Source: Candidatus Poseidonia sp.
GTDB lineage: Archaea; Thermoplasmatota; Poseidoniia; Poseidoniales; Poseidoniaceae
Assembly (NCBI GenBank): GCA_030828165.1
Contig: JAURDA010000004.1
Coordinates: 1 to 64,000 of the forward strand
Length of the DNA: 64,000 nucleotides
Direction of reading: 5' to 3'
The notes under the pieces were generated by a model that was not told the DNA's origin, ran no database searches, and was given only the letters and a program-made list of their open reading frames with translations. The translations under genes were made by a program, and so were the position numbers. Below are positions 53,334 to 61,661 of the stretch, one piece after another. Each line of letters begins with the position of its first letter. Within the stretch, counting starts at the first letter, position 1.

Positions 53334-53744
53334 TCACAATTTCAAATCTTTGAGATTCTTGACAAGTTGAACCGCTTCCTGATAGTCACCCGGTGAAAAG
53401 TAGCCGACGAATTCGTCGTTGTCATCCACCGCCACGACCGCCTGTGGACTCCGTTCCTGTACGTCCGCAAGAACGGTCTTCAGATCGTCGTCCAAACGGA
53501 CGGTCATCAAATCCATCTCCATGTGCTCGTGACATCGATCAGCGGTGGCATCAACGCCATCGGCAAGCGCTTTCACCAGTTGGCGTTGCCCAAGAACTCC
53601 TTGGACTCGGTTTTCATCGTTCAGGACGACCAAAATCCCGCCGGGGACGGTCAGCAAACGCTTCGCCGCCTCCTGGACCGTATCGTCGCTTCCGATGGTC
53701 ATGTGTTCGTCGTCAAGCGTGAGGTCCCGCACGGTCTTGCCCAT
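53334..53744 (-). CDS. CBS-pair domain protein
   Basis: 136 residues from ATG 53744. A longer version from ATG 53804 would overlap the end of gltX by 23 nt; neither start has a strong ribosome site. Two CBS motifs are visible: TIGSDDTVQEAAKRLLTVPG with VVLNDENRVQGVLGQRQLVK, and VRLDDDLKTVLADVQERSPQ with AVDDNDEFVGYFSPGDYQE. Such stand-alone CBS pairs bind adenine nucleotides (AMP, ATP, SAM) and act as energy or metabolite sensors. No attached enzyme domain is present. It lies at the end of the minus-strand group with gltX, rnhB and a surface protein. Confidence 0.85.
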   Translation of the reverse strand: MGKTVRDLTLDDEHMTIGSDDTVQEAAKRLLTVPGGILVVLNDENRVQGVLGQRQLVKALADGVDATADRCHEHMEMDLMTVRLDDDLKTVLADVQERSPQAVVAVDDNDEFVGYFSPGDYQEAVQLVKNLKDLKL

Positions 53745-53781
53745 GGTACGCCACAGGCGTTGGGCTCTTTGTAGATTGGGC

Positions 53782-55518
53782 TCAGGGTTCGTCCGTTGTT
53801 TCATGGCACAACATGAGGCATCCGTCGTCCATGACACGGGCGTAGCCGATTCGCTCCAACTGAACGATGGTTCCCGCTTTGTGGTTGTGGTGTTCAAGTT
53901 GGCCGCTGATGCGTTGAATCTGGTTGTTCTTGGTTTCCAAGAGAATCCCTTCGCTTGCGTGCGAGGCGGGCAACCAGTGAACAATAGGATGCGAATCTTG
54001 CCGCTCAATGGACGTGATACGGGCTTCGTTATCGTGGAGTTCAACATCGGCAAATTCCTTCAAACGGACGTCCATTTTTGCAACGTCATCGGCTTCAAGC
54101 CAAATCGTACCTTCGTTCAGCGTCCACGTTCTCCACCCCATGTCGTCATGGTTTGGGTGAACGGGGACCTTGACGTCAAGGGGGTGTTCTCCTTCGAGGT
54201 TGAACGCAGCGGCATCCCTTACGAACGAAAGTCGAGGAGCTTTGTCGTCCACCGCCTTCGTGTTGTGTGCGTAAAGCGTCGCCAACGGTACGGAAATGTC
54301 CTTTTGCGTAATGCCGAGTTCAAGCCAAAATTGCTCGAGGGCTTTGGCTTGAATGCCCCGGTCCCTCAGTGCCGAGAGCGTGGGCAGTCTCGGATCATTC
54401 CACCCATCGTAAAGACCCGATTCGATGTCCTTGCGCATCTGCGAGGTGGAAAAACCGCCCCATTCGTGAACTTTGACCCTTCCCCAGTACAAGGTTTCGG
54501 GATACTTCCACCCGAAGTGCTCGTAGAGCAGGGTTTGCTTTCGGGTGGAATCCATCAAATCCTTGCCTCGCACGATGTGCGTAACGCCCTGGAGATGGTC
54601 CTCCACCGCACTTTGGAAATCCAAGAGGGGCCACACGGTGTAGGTTGAACCCACTTCTGGCCGTGGATGGGGGTGGGCTTTCGTGTCTTGGATTCTTAAG
54701 GCGGGCCAATCCCTTAACGCCGGGTTTTTCAGTTCCATATCCGTCTTCACCCGAACCACGGCGTCCCCGGGCTTGTACGTGCCTTTGAGCATGCCTTTCC
54801 AGAGGGTGAGGTTGTCCGACGGGATCTGGTCTCGACACGGACAATTTGTCTTCGCTTGCCGGTGTTCTTTGAATTCCTCAGCCGAGCAACGGCAAACGTA
54901 CCCGAACCCGTTCTCCAACATCTGCTCAGCGTGTTGGTAGTAGTGGTCCATTCGGTCGGAGGCGATGATCACTCGGTCCGGTGCCCGGCCCGTTAACCAC
55001 GTCGCTTCTTCCACAATCTGTTCGTAGGCTTCCAGCATGGGGGGCTTTACTTTCGTGTCCGTGTCGTCAAAGCGGAGGATGAAGACACCATCGTACATGT
55101 TTCGGTAGGTGCTGTTGATGACAAGACCGCGAGCATGACCGAAGGACAACGGACCGTTTGGATTGGGTGCAAAACGCAGAACGACCTTCCCTTGGGTGGC
55201 GTCGGTGAGTTCGGTCAAGCCCTCCTTCCGTGGCTTTGTTTCCCGCTTTTCGAGAAGGTGAGGGGCTTCGTTTTCAAGTATGGAACGAAGATGGTCCAAG
55301 CCTTTTGTTTCGGCGAGTTGGTTGGCCTGTGCCACCCGTTGAGCGACCAAGCCGTTGACGGCCTTCCCGTGGGGACGAAGGTCGCTTCGTGTTGCCATGA
55401 TCCGTCCAATCACGGAACCCACGGCCGCCTTCCCTTCATACTCCAGAGCGTTTTGGAGAGCTAGGTGATGGATGAGGTTCTCCGTTGCTTCATCGGGTTT
55501 CCAATTCATGCCGCTCAT
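53782..55518 (-). CDS. gltX: Glutamyl-tRNA synthetase (archaeal type)
   Basis: 578 residues from ATG 55518; TTG 55542 and ATG 55509 are in-frame alternatives. It charges tRNA with glutamate, and in archaea that often includes tRNA-Gln (non-discriminating). The class I signature FAPNPNGPLSFGHARGL holds the HIGH equivalent (SFGH). The second signature is in GGFSTSQMRKDI (KMSKS region, divergent). A CRCSAEEF...CPCR cluster is visible near residue 215. The C-terminal beta-barrel anticodon domains (VPVHPNHDDMGWRTWTLNEG) make it archaeal/eukaryotic GlnRS-like, not bacterial. The start lies 21-24 nt after the rnhB stop, so it is translated with rnhB. The length is normal. Confidence 0.96.
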   Translation of the reverse strand: MSGMNWKPDEATENLIHHLALQNALEYEGKAAVGSVIGRIMATRSDLRPHGKAVNGLVAQRVAQANQLAETKGLDHLRSILENEAPHLLEKRETKPRKEGLTELTDATQGKVVLRFAPNPNGPLSFGHARGLVINSTYRNMYDGVFILRFDDTDTKVKPPMLEAYEQIVEEATWLTGRAPDRVIIASDRMDHYYQHAEQMLENGFGYVCRCSAEEFKEHRQAKTNCPCRDQIPSDNLTLWKGMLKGTYKPGDAVVRVKTDMELKNPALRDWPALRIQDTKAHPHPRPEVGSTYTVWPLLDFQSAVEDHLQGVTHIVRGKDLMDSTRKQTLLYEHFGWKYPETLYWGRVKVHEWGGFSTSQMRKDIESGLYDGWNDPRLPTLSALRDRGIQAKALEQFWLELGITQKDISVPLATLYAHNTKAVDDKAPRLSFVRDAAAFNLEGEHPLDVKVPVHPNHDDMGWRTWTLNEGTIWLEADDVAKMDVRLKEFADVELHDNEARITSIERQDSHPIVHWLPASHASEGILLETKNNQIQRISGQLEHHNHKAGTIVQLERIGYARVMDDGCLMLCHETTDEP

Positions 55519-55538
55519 TCCTGCGTGGTGCCGCCCCT

Positions 55539-56282
55539 TCAAGTAATGCGTGGACGGGTGTCGTCAAACAGCGTTCGCTGCACGGTCAGAGGTTTTCCTC
55601 GAACGGGAACATCACCTGCTCGGTTCGTTTCCCAAAACCGCTTGACCGTTGCCCACCCCCAACGGAGATCAACGTCAAGACCGGTTTGAGGGCAGAGGTC
55701 GGGAAGCACCCGTTGCGTTGCGGGGTCGCTTGGATATCCTGAGCCGATGGCGAAACCAAGCCGCTGTTCAATGGCGCTGACAGCACGTTCTCTCGCCTCT
55801 TTTGCGAGAATGCTGGCCATGCTGACGACCGGATGCTGTTCGTCGGCCTTGTGCTCTGCTCGAAGGGTTGAGTTCGGCCAAGGCCAATTCGGCAGACCGT
55901 CCATGATGCGGCGTGCGAAGCGTTCAGTGTTCACGTCGCATGCATCCGCCATGACCGAGACATCGGCCCGGTGGGGCAACAAAAGCAGAGCTTCTTGGAA
56001 GCCCTCAACTTCGAGCAGATTGAGACTCGTGTCTTGCATAGCGAGGTCAATTCGTTCAGCAGGAAGAGTGATGACTCCACCAAACCAACGGCGCTCTTCG
56101 CTTTTCTCGTTGAACCAAGCCTCAAGTTCTCGCCTCTTCTTGGGGGATAGGTCTTTGGAATCGCGAACACCTTGTTCCTTTAACAACGCAAGATCACCCT
56201 CGGGAATGGCACACACGCCGACGATGAGGGGCCCGAGAACCGGACCTCTGCCGGCTTCGTCAACGCCAACATGCCAGTTCAT
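55539..56282 (-). CDS. rnhB: Ribonuclease HII
   Basis: 247 residues from ATG 56282; a TTG at 56288 is in frame. It cleaves RNA in RNA/DNA hybrids, including single misincorporated ribonucleotides. Motifs: GVDEAGRGPVLGPLIVG at the start (catalytic Asp-Glu), VRDSKDLSPKKRRE, VMADACDVN with the third Asp, and AEHKADEQHPVVSMASILAK with the fourth acidic residue and the conserved Ala/Lys. The C-terminal part (GSGYPSDPATQRVL...) is standard. The start overlaps the end of the upstream surface gene, and the stop is close to the gltX start, so the genes are likely co-transcribed. Confidence 0.96.
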   Translation of the reverse strand: MNWHVGVDEAGRGPVLGPLIVGVCAIPEGDLALLKEQGVRDSKDLSPKKRRELEAWFNEKSEERRWFGGVITLPAERIDLAMQDTSLNLLEVEGFQEALLLLPHRADVSVMADACDVNTERFARRIMDGLPNWPWPNSTLRAEHKADEQHPVVSMASILAKEARERAVSAIEQRLGFAIGSGYPSDPATQRVLPDLCPQTGLDVDLRWGWATVKRFWETNRAGDVPVRGKPLTVQRTLFDDTRPRIT

Positions 56283-56284
56283 GC

Positions 56285-58705
56285 TCAAAACTCCAGATCA
56301 TCCTCAGGTTGTTGCTTGGAGGGGGCCATCGCCTCTTGGAGCGGTTGAACATCGGACAACACGGTGGTCGGGACTGGCTCGCTTGCAGAGGTGGGCGAGA
56401 GGGGATGACCTGGGTTTTGAAGCGATGACAACCCATCGTTTGCCTTGGTTTTGCTGATGTCTTCGGTTCGTTTGTCCAGCACCAAGGTTGCGGCACTCAC
56501 AAGCGCATCGTCAACCGGGGACTGAGGTTGGCTTGCCTGCCCGTGGGCATGACGAAACATCGCTTCGTAGGTCTCTTTTGGAACCGCTTGTAAGGGCTCG
56601 CGAGGAGGCTCAGGATCTTCAACGGGCGTTGGTTCTTTTTGGTAGCGAGCCATCCAGTCGTCCTCCGCACTTTTTTCCTGGTAGGGCAACACGTTTTGCT
56701 GTTCCAGTCGACGGTCACGGTCAATCACCGCCTTGTAAATCACGAGGCTCGCGAACACGATGGCAAGCAACACGCCTGACCATGCTTTGAGATAGAGCAC
56801 GGCGGTGCTGGCCATGCCGCCCCAATCGATGCCTGCGTCCTCTTCGTCGACCGGTTGCCAGGCTTGCCCCAGATAGTCGCCGGTCGAGGTGTGAATAAAC
56901 GGCAATTCTGGAGCGTAGCGCGACCGAATGCTGGTGGTGATGGTGACCGTGCCGTTGTTGACCTGGTCTTGAGGGAGTTGAACCCAAGCACGGATGGTGA
57001 AGTTGGAGTTGAGAGGAACATCGTTGATTTCGAAGGAACGTGGGAACTCAACATCCTCCTCGTAAACAGCGTTTTCAGGAGGGATGAACCCCATATCGAC
57101 CACGTGGCTTGATTGCAATTGGACGATGAGGCCATCCACGGCATTTCCATCGTTTCTCGCCTCCATGGCGATGGTGAGGCGACCCCTTGCATTGACCTGC
57201 TCAGCAACGTTTCTGAAGGTCCAATTGATTTCTGGTCCGACGACCAACGGAACGCTGACCGTGTCAAGGACGGTTCCAGCATCACCAAGAACCTCGATGG
57301 AGGCAAGGCCGGTCATGAAGGCAACGCTCCCTTCATCGGCGCCCACGCTGAGAGGGGCGAAGGTTTTGGTTTGGCCTTGCTGAACGAGCATGGTATTGGC
57401 AGGGAGCGCGACCTCAAACCCGTCCGTGACTTCACCGAGGCGCAGGAGATAGGTGTTGTACGAATTGCCCGTGTTGAGCACGCTAATGCTAACTGAACAT
57501 GGTTGAGTGGACAGAATGTTGTTGCACCCGTTTTCGCTGTAGCTTGCCGATGCCGATGCTGTGCGGTTGATGGTGGCCGTCATCGGGGCCGTTCGCAACA
57601 AGGTACTCGCTCCGTTGGCAAAAACTTGCAGTTGAATGCTGAGGCCACCTTCGAATTCATTCGGTGCTTGGAAACCGATCTCAACGGTTCGGCTCTCGTT
57701 GGGTTGGAGGACGATGTCTTCCAGACCGCCGAAGAGGGCGACGACCCATCCTTCCTCCGTAAACCGGTCGGACGGTGATGAGCCCGGGAGGAGTCCTCCG
57801 TTTTCATCCAGCGGTTGAAGGGTGATGTTCAGCGTGTTGGGTGTGTTCCCAACGTTACGAACGACCGCATACAGGCGTCCGTCCTGGTTGGGTGCGACTT
57901 CCAAAAGCGGGTCGTAGGCGTCGATTGTCGCGTTCTTCTTTTCATTCATCATCAAATCAACGGACCATTGAACCGCCGCTCTGTCAAGCGAGGAAGTGGC
58001 CGTGAGCGTAAATCGCGGGCCGGTTTCAAAGAGAGGCATGCCGTTTTGAATGGCGGGGACATCCACCCAGAAATAGGCGTAGACGAGTTGTCCTGGCTGC
58101 ACAAGGAGGTGGGCCGTTCCGTCGACGATGTTTTGCATGTCCCAGCCCCATGCCCAACCGGAATTGGAGGAGAGGGAGAAGGACACGTTGTCAGCCATGG
58201 TTCCGTTGTTGGAGAGGTTCATCGCAACGGAGGTTCGTACCTTTTCATCAACCGTCAGTTGACTGACGCCTTGGGCTCCAAAGTTGAGGTTGGACCAAGG
58301 GGCAACGATGACGTTCATGCTGATGGTTTTCGATTCGGCCCCCTCAAGGTCGCTTGAGACGCTGAACGAGACCGTGTGGTTTTGGAACGCTGCGGTTGCG
58401 TTGGCTTTAATGGAGAACGTGAGCTGTCGCAGGTGATTGGGGACAACGATTTCGGAGAGCGGCAGGCCCAAGACCGTGAGCGGTTCGGGCACGCTCAACA
58501 CCTCCACGGTCAAGGCTTGGTTCGCGTTTGCTTTGTTTTGGACCGTGATGTAGGTCGAGACGGTTTCGTTTTGATGCACGATGACCTCGCTCGGGGCGAT
58601 GGCGCCGATAACGTCTTCATCACGTCCATCCGGAAGACTTTCTGCCCCAAAGACTGGGCTCATGGTCGGGAGCGCCAAGAGGACCAAGACCGCTACCCAG
58701 CGCAT
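56285..58705 (-). CDS. Type I membrane surface protein with NEW3/COG1470-like repeats
   Basis: 806 residues from ATG 58705 (MRWVAVLVLLALPTMSPVFG, signal peptide). The frame is open 11 residues further upstream. About five or six Ig-like domains of the archaeal NEW3/COG1470 kind follow, recognisable by N-N-G/N-x-x-N-T turns (LSNNGTMADNVSFSLSSNSG, VRNVGNTPNTLNITLQPLD, VLNTGNSYNTYLLRLGE, ARNDGNAVDGLIVQLQSS). One disulfide-like Cys pair lies near residue 405-415. The TM is at about 632-656 (YLKAWSGVLLAIVFASLVIY). The cytoplasmic tail of about 150 residues is Pro/Glu/Gln-rich without a recognisable domain. It ends in the TGA that overlaps the rnhB start region. It heads the minus-strand group with rnhB, gltX and the CBS protein. 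Confidence 0.83.
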   Translation of the reverse strand: MRWVAVLVLLALPTMSPVFGAESLPDGRDEDVIGAIAPSEVIVHQNETVSTYITVQNKANANQALTVEVLSVPEPLTVLGLPLSEIVVPNHLRQLTFSIKANATAAFQNHTVSFSVSSDLEGAESKTISMNVIVAPWSNLNFGAQGVSQLTVDEKVRTSVAMNLSNNGTMADNVSFSLSSNSGWAWGWDMQNIVDGTAHLLVQPGQLVYAYFWVDVPAIQNGMPLFETGPRFTLTATSSLDRAAVQWSVDLMMNEKKNATIDAYDPLLEVAPNQDGRLYAVVRNVGNTPNTLNITLQPLDENGGLLPGSSPSDRFTEEGWVVALFGGLEDIVLQPNESRTVEIGFQAPNEFEGGLSIQLQVFANGASTLLRTAPMTATINRTASASASYSENGCNNILSTQPCSVSISVLNTGNSYNTYLLRLGEVTDGFEVALPANTMLVQQGQTKTFAPLSVGADEGSVAFMTGLASIEVLGDAGTVLDTVSVPLVVGPEINWTFRNVAEQVNARGRLTIAMEARNDGNAVDGLIVQLQSSHVVDMGFIPPENAVYEEDVEFPRSFEINDVPLNSNFTIRAWVQLPQDQVNNGTVTITTSIRSRYAPELPFIHTSTGDYLGQAWQPVDEEDAGIDWGGMASTAVLYLKAWSGVLLAIVFASLVIYKAVIDRDRRLEQQNVLPYQEKSAEDDWMARYQKEPTPVEDPEPPREPLQAVPKETYEAMFRHAHGQASQPQSPVDDALVSAATLVLDKRTEDISKTKANDGLSSLQNPGHPLSPTSASEPVPTTVLSDVQPLQEAMAPSKQQPEDDLEF

Positions 58706-58801
58706 GAAGTCGGCTAAGGCAGGCCCCCTATGAAACACTCCCCTTCATGCTGGATTTGGCCGTAGCGTAGGTTTCTTCAATCATGTTGAACAGGCCTGCT
58801 C

Positions 58802-59227
58802 ATGCCTCCGTTCTGGCCGTTCAAAAAGAAGGATGTCGTTGCTGAAGTGGATGAAGCGCCGCCTGCGCCCATGGTCTACAAGCGGGGCGAAGACCCGCAT
58901 GCCCGCCCGGAGGTGACCTCCGATGCCGAGGCGTACAAGGATGCGCTCGCTCTTTTTGGCGATGGTTCTCAGACCGTCAAAGCGGCAACGGACCAATCGG
59001 TTCACTTCGACGGTATAACGGCCTCGGATGAACCAGGGTCACCCTCGGAGGGAGAATCACCAAGCACGGTTGATTCCTCGGACAATGCAGAAAACAGTCC
59101 TGTTGAAGAGGACGTGACCTGGATTCACCACACCGATGGTTACCACTACAAACAACGTGCGGACGGTTCGTTTGAGCCGACACCGTACACGTTGGGCGAG
59201 GACGGCTCGTATCAGCCGTATTCCTGA
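58802..59227 (+). CDS. Small acidic soluble protein with aromatic C-terminus
   Basis: 141 residues from ATG 58802. The N-terminus is basic and aromatic (PPFWPFKKKDVVAEVDE), the middle is acidic and Ser/Pro-rich (disordered), and the end has Trp/His/Tyr clusters (DVTWIHHTDGYHYKQRADGS, FEPTPYTLGEDGSYQPYS). No TM or signal is seen, so it is likely cytoplasmic. The aromatic C-terminal part resembles the tails of the large surface proteins in this window. It is divergent from the NEW3 surface gene (96-bp gap) and its stop overlaps the SRAP gene by 16 nt. No function can be assigned. Confidence 0.6.
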   Translation: MPPFWPFKKKDVVAEVDEAPPAPMVYKRGEDPHARPEVTSDAEAYKDALALFGDGSQTVKAATDQSVHFDGITASDEPGSPSEGESPSTVDSSDNAENSPVEEDVTWIHHTDGYHYKQRADGSFEPTPYTLGEDGSYQPYS

Positions 59228-59895
59228 TCAAACAACGTTGGAATCGGTTTGACCAATCCAGGATGGTTCGCCGTCACGCGGTTCACTTCCTTGGAAACGG
59301 GATGGCGAGCGATGGTTGAGTTCGGTGTTTCGTGGGGTGAGTCACCTTCGCTTAGCCACGCACCGAGGTGGTCGGTTGTCATCAACACCGGCATCCGGTT
59401 GTGAACCGGTGCACAATCGGCGTTCGCACTCCGCGTCAACATGGCAAACGATTCGAGGGTTGTACCCTCTGATGTCCATGTGTCCCATATTGCCGCAAAA
59501 AGGCAAGGATTCTCGTCGTTTCGCCGGTGAAAAAAGGGAATCTTTCCCTGCGGTGTCGTCATCCACTCGTACCATCCATCAGCGACGACGACCCCCCGTC
59601 GTCGCTCAAAGGCCGAACGAAACATCGGCTTTTCATGAACGGATTCAAGGCGTGCGTTGATGGGTTCACGATGACTTTGTTTCGCCCAAGATGCCCGAAA
59701 TCCCCACCGCATCATGCGGAGGTGCCTTGGCACTTGACCTTCGCCATGAACACCGTGCTGCGTCATGACGGGGACCATGGTGGTGGGAGCGACGTTCCAT
59801 GAGGGTTCGAACGGTGTCAAATCAGATAGGGGTTCAGATGCAAACTGCGCTGCGATGTCATCAAGCGGGGTCGCAAGAGCGAATCGACCGCACAT
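59212..59895 (-). CDS. SRAP domain protein (HMCES/YedK family)
   Basis: 227 residues from ATG 59895, normal for the family. SRAP proteins form a covalent link through Cys2 with abasic sites in single-stranded DNA and protect them. Here C2 is present (MCGRFALATP). N and R follow in INARLESV, the active-site Glu in DGWYEWM and the His in VHNRMPVLM, so the full catalytic set is visible. WNVAPT, where the conserved Asn binds DNA, is also present. It follows pheT by 9 bp on the same strand, so it is probably co-transcribed with it. The stop overlaps the small acidic protein gene on the other strand. Confidence 0.93.
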   Translation of the reverse strand: MCGRFALATPLDDIAAQFASEPLSDLTPFEPSWNVAPTTMVPVMTQHGVHGEGQVPRHLRMMRWGFRASWAKQSHREPINARLESVHEKPMFRSAFERRRGVVVADGWYEWMTTPQGKIPFFHRRNDENPCLFAAIWDTWTSEGTTLESFAMLTRSANADCAPVHNRMPVLMTTDHLGAWLSEGDSPHETPNSTIARHPVSKEVNRVTANHPGLVKPIPTLFDQEYG

Positions 59896-59904
59896 GGTCT
59901 TCCC

Positions 59905-61653
59905 TCAAACGGGGTCCTCGATCAAACCAGCAAGCGTTGTCACGTCAAACTCGGCCCCGTTCAAGGGCACACGCAGGTCGTAGAGCACAGCGACGGCGGG
60001 ATCAAGTTCTCCAAAGCAACCCACCCATGTTCCGTTGACCAGAACCTTGGCGGCCCGGCCAGCGAGCCACGGCCCCTCTCCGTCCGGCAAGGCTTCCACC
60101 GACCAATCGGTCACGCCCAAGTCGGTGCAGAGGGCCTGGATTCGTCCACGAACCGCTGCAAACCCTCCCGCCCGCTCGGCGGTCAAGAACGCAAGACGTT
60201 CCGTGTTGGCGTGGTTGCGCACCACCGTTCCCAATTCGTACACCGATTGGGGCAGGTCGTGATGCCGATTCGCACCGAGGAGTCGAAGCAAACCTGGGAG
60301 AAGGTGTTGCCTCAAAACGGTGTGATCCACCGTGATGGGGTTGGTGATTTTTGTAACCGCGTGTTGAGGCTCCCAGCGCATGTTGGTGAACTGGTCCCGT
60401 TCGTTTGAGAGGGTGAGGGATTGGATTTGCATCATTCCCAGTCCTTGCATCGCGTCTCTCAAACGCCGGCGAAGGTGATGGTCAGGTCGGGCAGTGGCCG
60501 TAAATTGGGCTTTGGGGTGGTCCACCCCCAAGTCTTCGTAACCGTGGCCAATGGCCAATTCTTCGACGAGGTCCACGGGATGGAGAAGATCAAATCGCCA
60601 TCGAGGCATGGTGAAAACAAGTTCGGAGGTTCCAGCGCTCGCAACCGCCATTTTTGTGCTCTTCTCGGGAGCGTCATCGTCAACGGGCTGGCGTCCTTCG
60701 AGCCGACCGCCCATACGATTGATGGCGCGGTGCAATTCCTCGTCGGTGAAACTTCGCCCGAGCAGGCTGGTGACCAACTCTTCGGGAACGAGGTGGCGTT
60801 GGCCTTCGCCAACGGGCAGGGTTCGTTGCTCACCGGAGCACGTTGTGACGTCAACGGTCTGTACCGCCCCTCCCCGTTCCATCAGTTGGAGACAGATGAG
60901 CATCAAGGAGGATTCGCAAGCACGCTCGTCCCATCCGGTCACGTCGATGAAGAAATCACGCGTGGTGTGCGTCACGGTCGTGTGGTCCCCGTTGATGATG
61001 GGTGGGAAGGAGAGGACGTCGTCGTTGTCGTCCAAGATCAGCGGATAAGCCTCGGCTCCCTCCAACAAATGTGCGTATTCCGTTCCTTTGGGGTGTTGTT
61101 CCAAAATCTGTTTGACCGTCATCGGCTTGTCGCAGGCGAGCGGGACAAAGGCAACGGTTTCAGGAACGGTGACAACGCGAAACGGAGGGCGAAGTTTGGC
61201 CAAGTCATGGACACCAATGGAGACCCGTCGTCGCCCTCGCCCGATGGCGAAATGCAATTTCTCCTGATGATCCATCAAGCCCTTGATGAAGAGGTCAAGT
61301 TCATCGGCATCCTCCGGCAAATCGACGCCTCGAACGACGGCACAATGAACCACCGGGCGAACGGTGCTGAGGCTCGGATCCACACTGACGGTGATGCCGC
61401 TTGGAGTAGTGGGCATGTCGGGTTGGGCTGGTGCGTGGTGCAGGAACGGAGCCATGGCAAAGGCCAAGGTTTCGCCGCTCAACAAGTCTGGACGGTCGGG
61501 AAAAATTTCGATATCGAGGGTTTCCTCGGTGCATGCATCAATGTCCGTTCCCAGCAACGGCAACTCTTCGTGTGTTTGGCTTACGTCGTGGGCGAGCCCA
61601 CGCTTTTTCATCAACGAGCGGAGGAGCGATTGCGGGATGGATATGGTGGGCAT
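59905..61653 (-). CDS. pheT: Phenylalanyl-tRNA synthetase beta subunit
   Basis: 582 residues from ATG 61653; the frame is open 8 residues upstream. The length and domain order are those of the archaeal/eukaryotic type, shorter than bacterial PheT. The N-terminal domain has EIFPDRPDLLSGETLAFA. The B3/B4 part follows, then a B5 DNA-binding-like domain (LLGRSFTDEELHRAINRMGG). The class II-like core carries MPRWRFDLLHPVDLVEELAI and a C-terminal YELGTV segment. It forms a heterotetramer with PheS, whose gene is not in this window. The gene starts 8 bp after the GXGXG protein on the same strand and is followed by the SRAP gene. Confidence 0.95.
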   Translation of the reverse strand: MPTISIPQSLLRSLMKKRGLAHDVSQTHEELPLLGTDIDACTEETLDIEIFPDRPDLLSGETLAFAMAPFLHHAPAQPDMPTTPSGITVSVDPSLSTVRPVVHCAVVRGVDLPEDADELDLFIKGLMDHQEKLHFAIGRGRRRVSIGVHDLAKLRPPFRVVTVPETVAFVPLACDKPMTVKQILEQHPKGTEYAHLLEGAEAYPLILDDNDDVLSFPPIINGDHTTVTHTTRDFFIDVTGWDERACESSLMLICLQLMERGGAVQTVDVTTCSGEQRTLPVGEGQRHLVPEELVTSLLGRSFTDEELHRAINRMGGRLEGRQPVDDDAPEKSTKMAVASAGTSELVFTMPRWRFDLLHPVDLVEELAIGHGYEDLGVDHPKAQFTATARPDHHLRRRLRDAMQGLGMMQIQSLTLSNERDQFTNMRWEPQHAVTKITNPITVDHTVLRQHLLPGLLRLLGANRHHDLPQSVYELGTVVRNHANTERLAFLTAERAGGFAAVRGRIQALCTDLGVTDWSVEALPDGEGPWLAGRAAKVLVNGTWVGCFGELDPAVAVLYDLRVPLNGAEFDVTTLAGLIEDPV

Positions 61654-61661
61654 GTGTTCAC

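Noticed and set aside
53545-54648. 367-codon open frame on the plus strand over gltX
   Set aside because: It is antisense to conserved gltX, with no recognisable motif.
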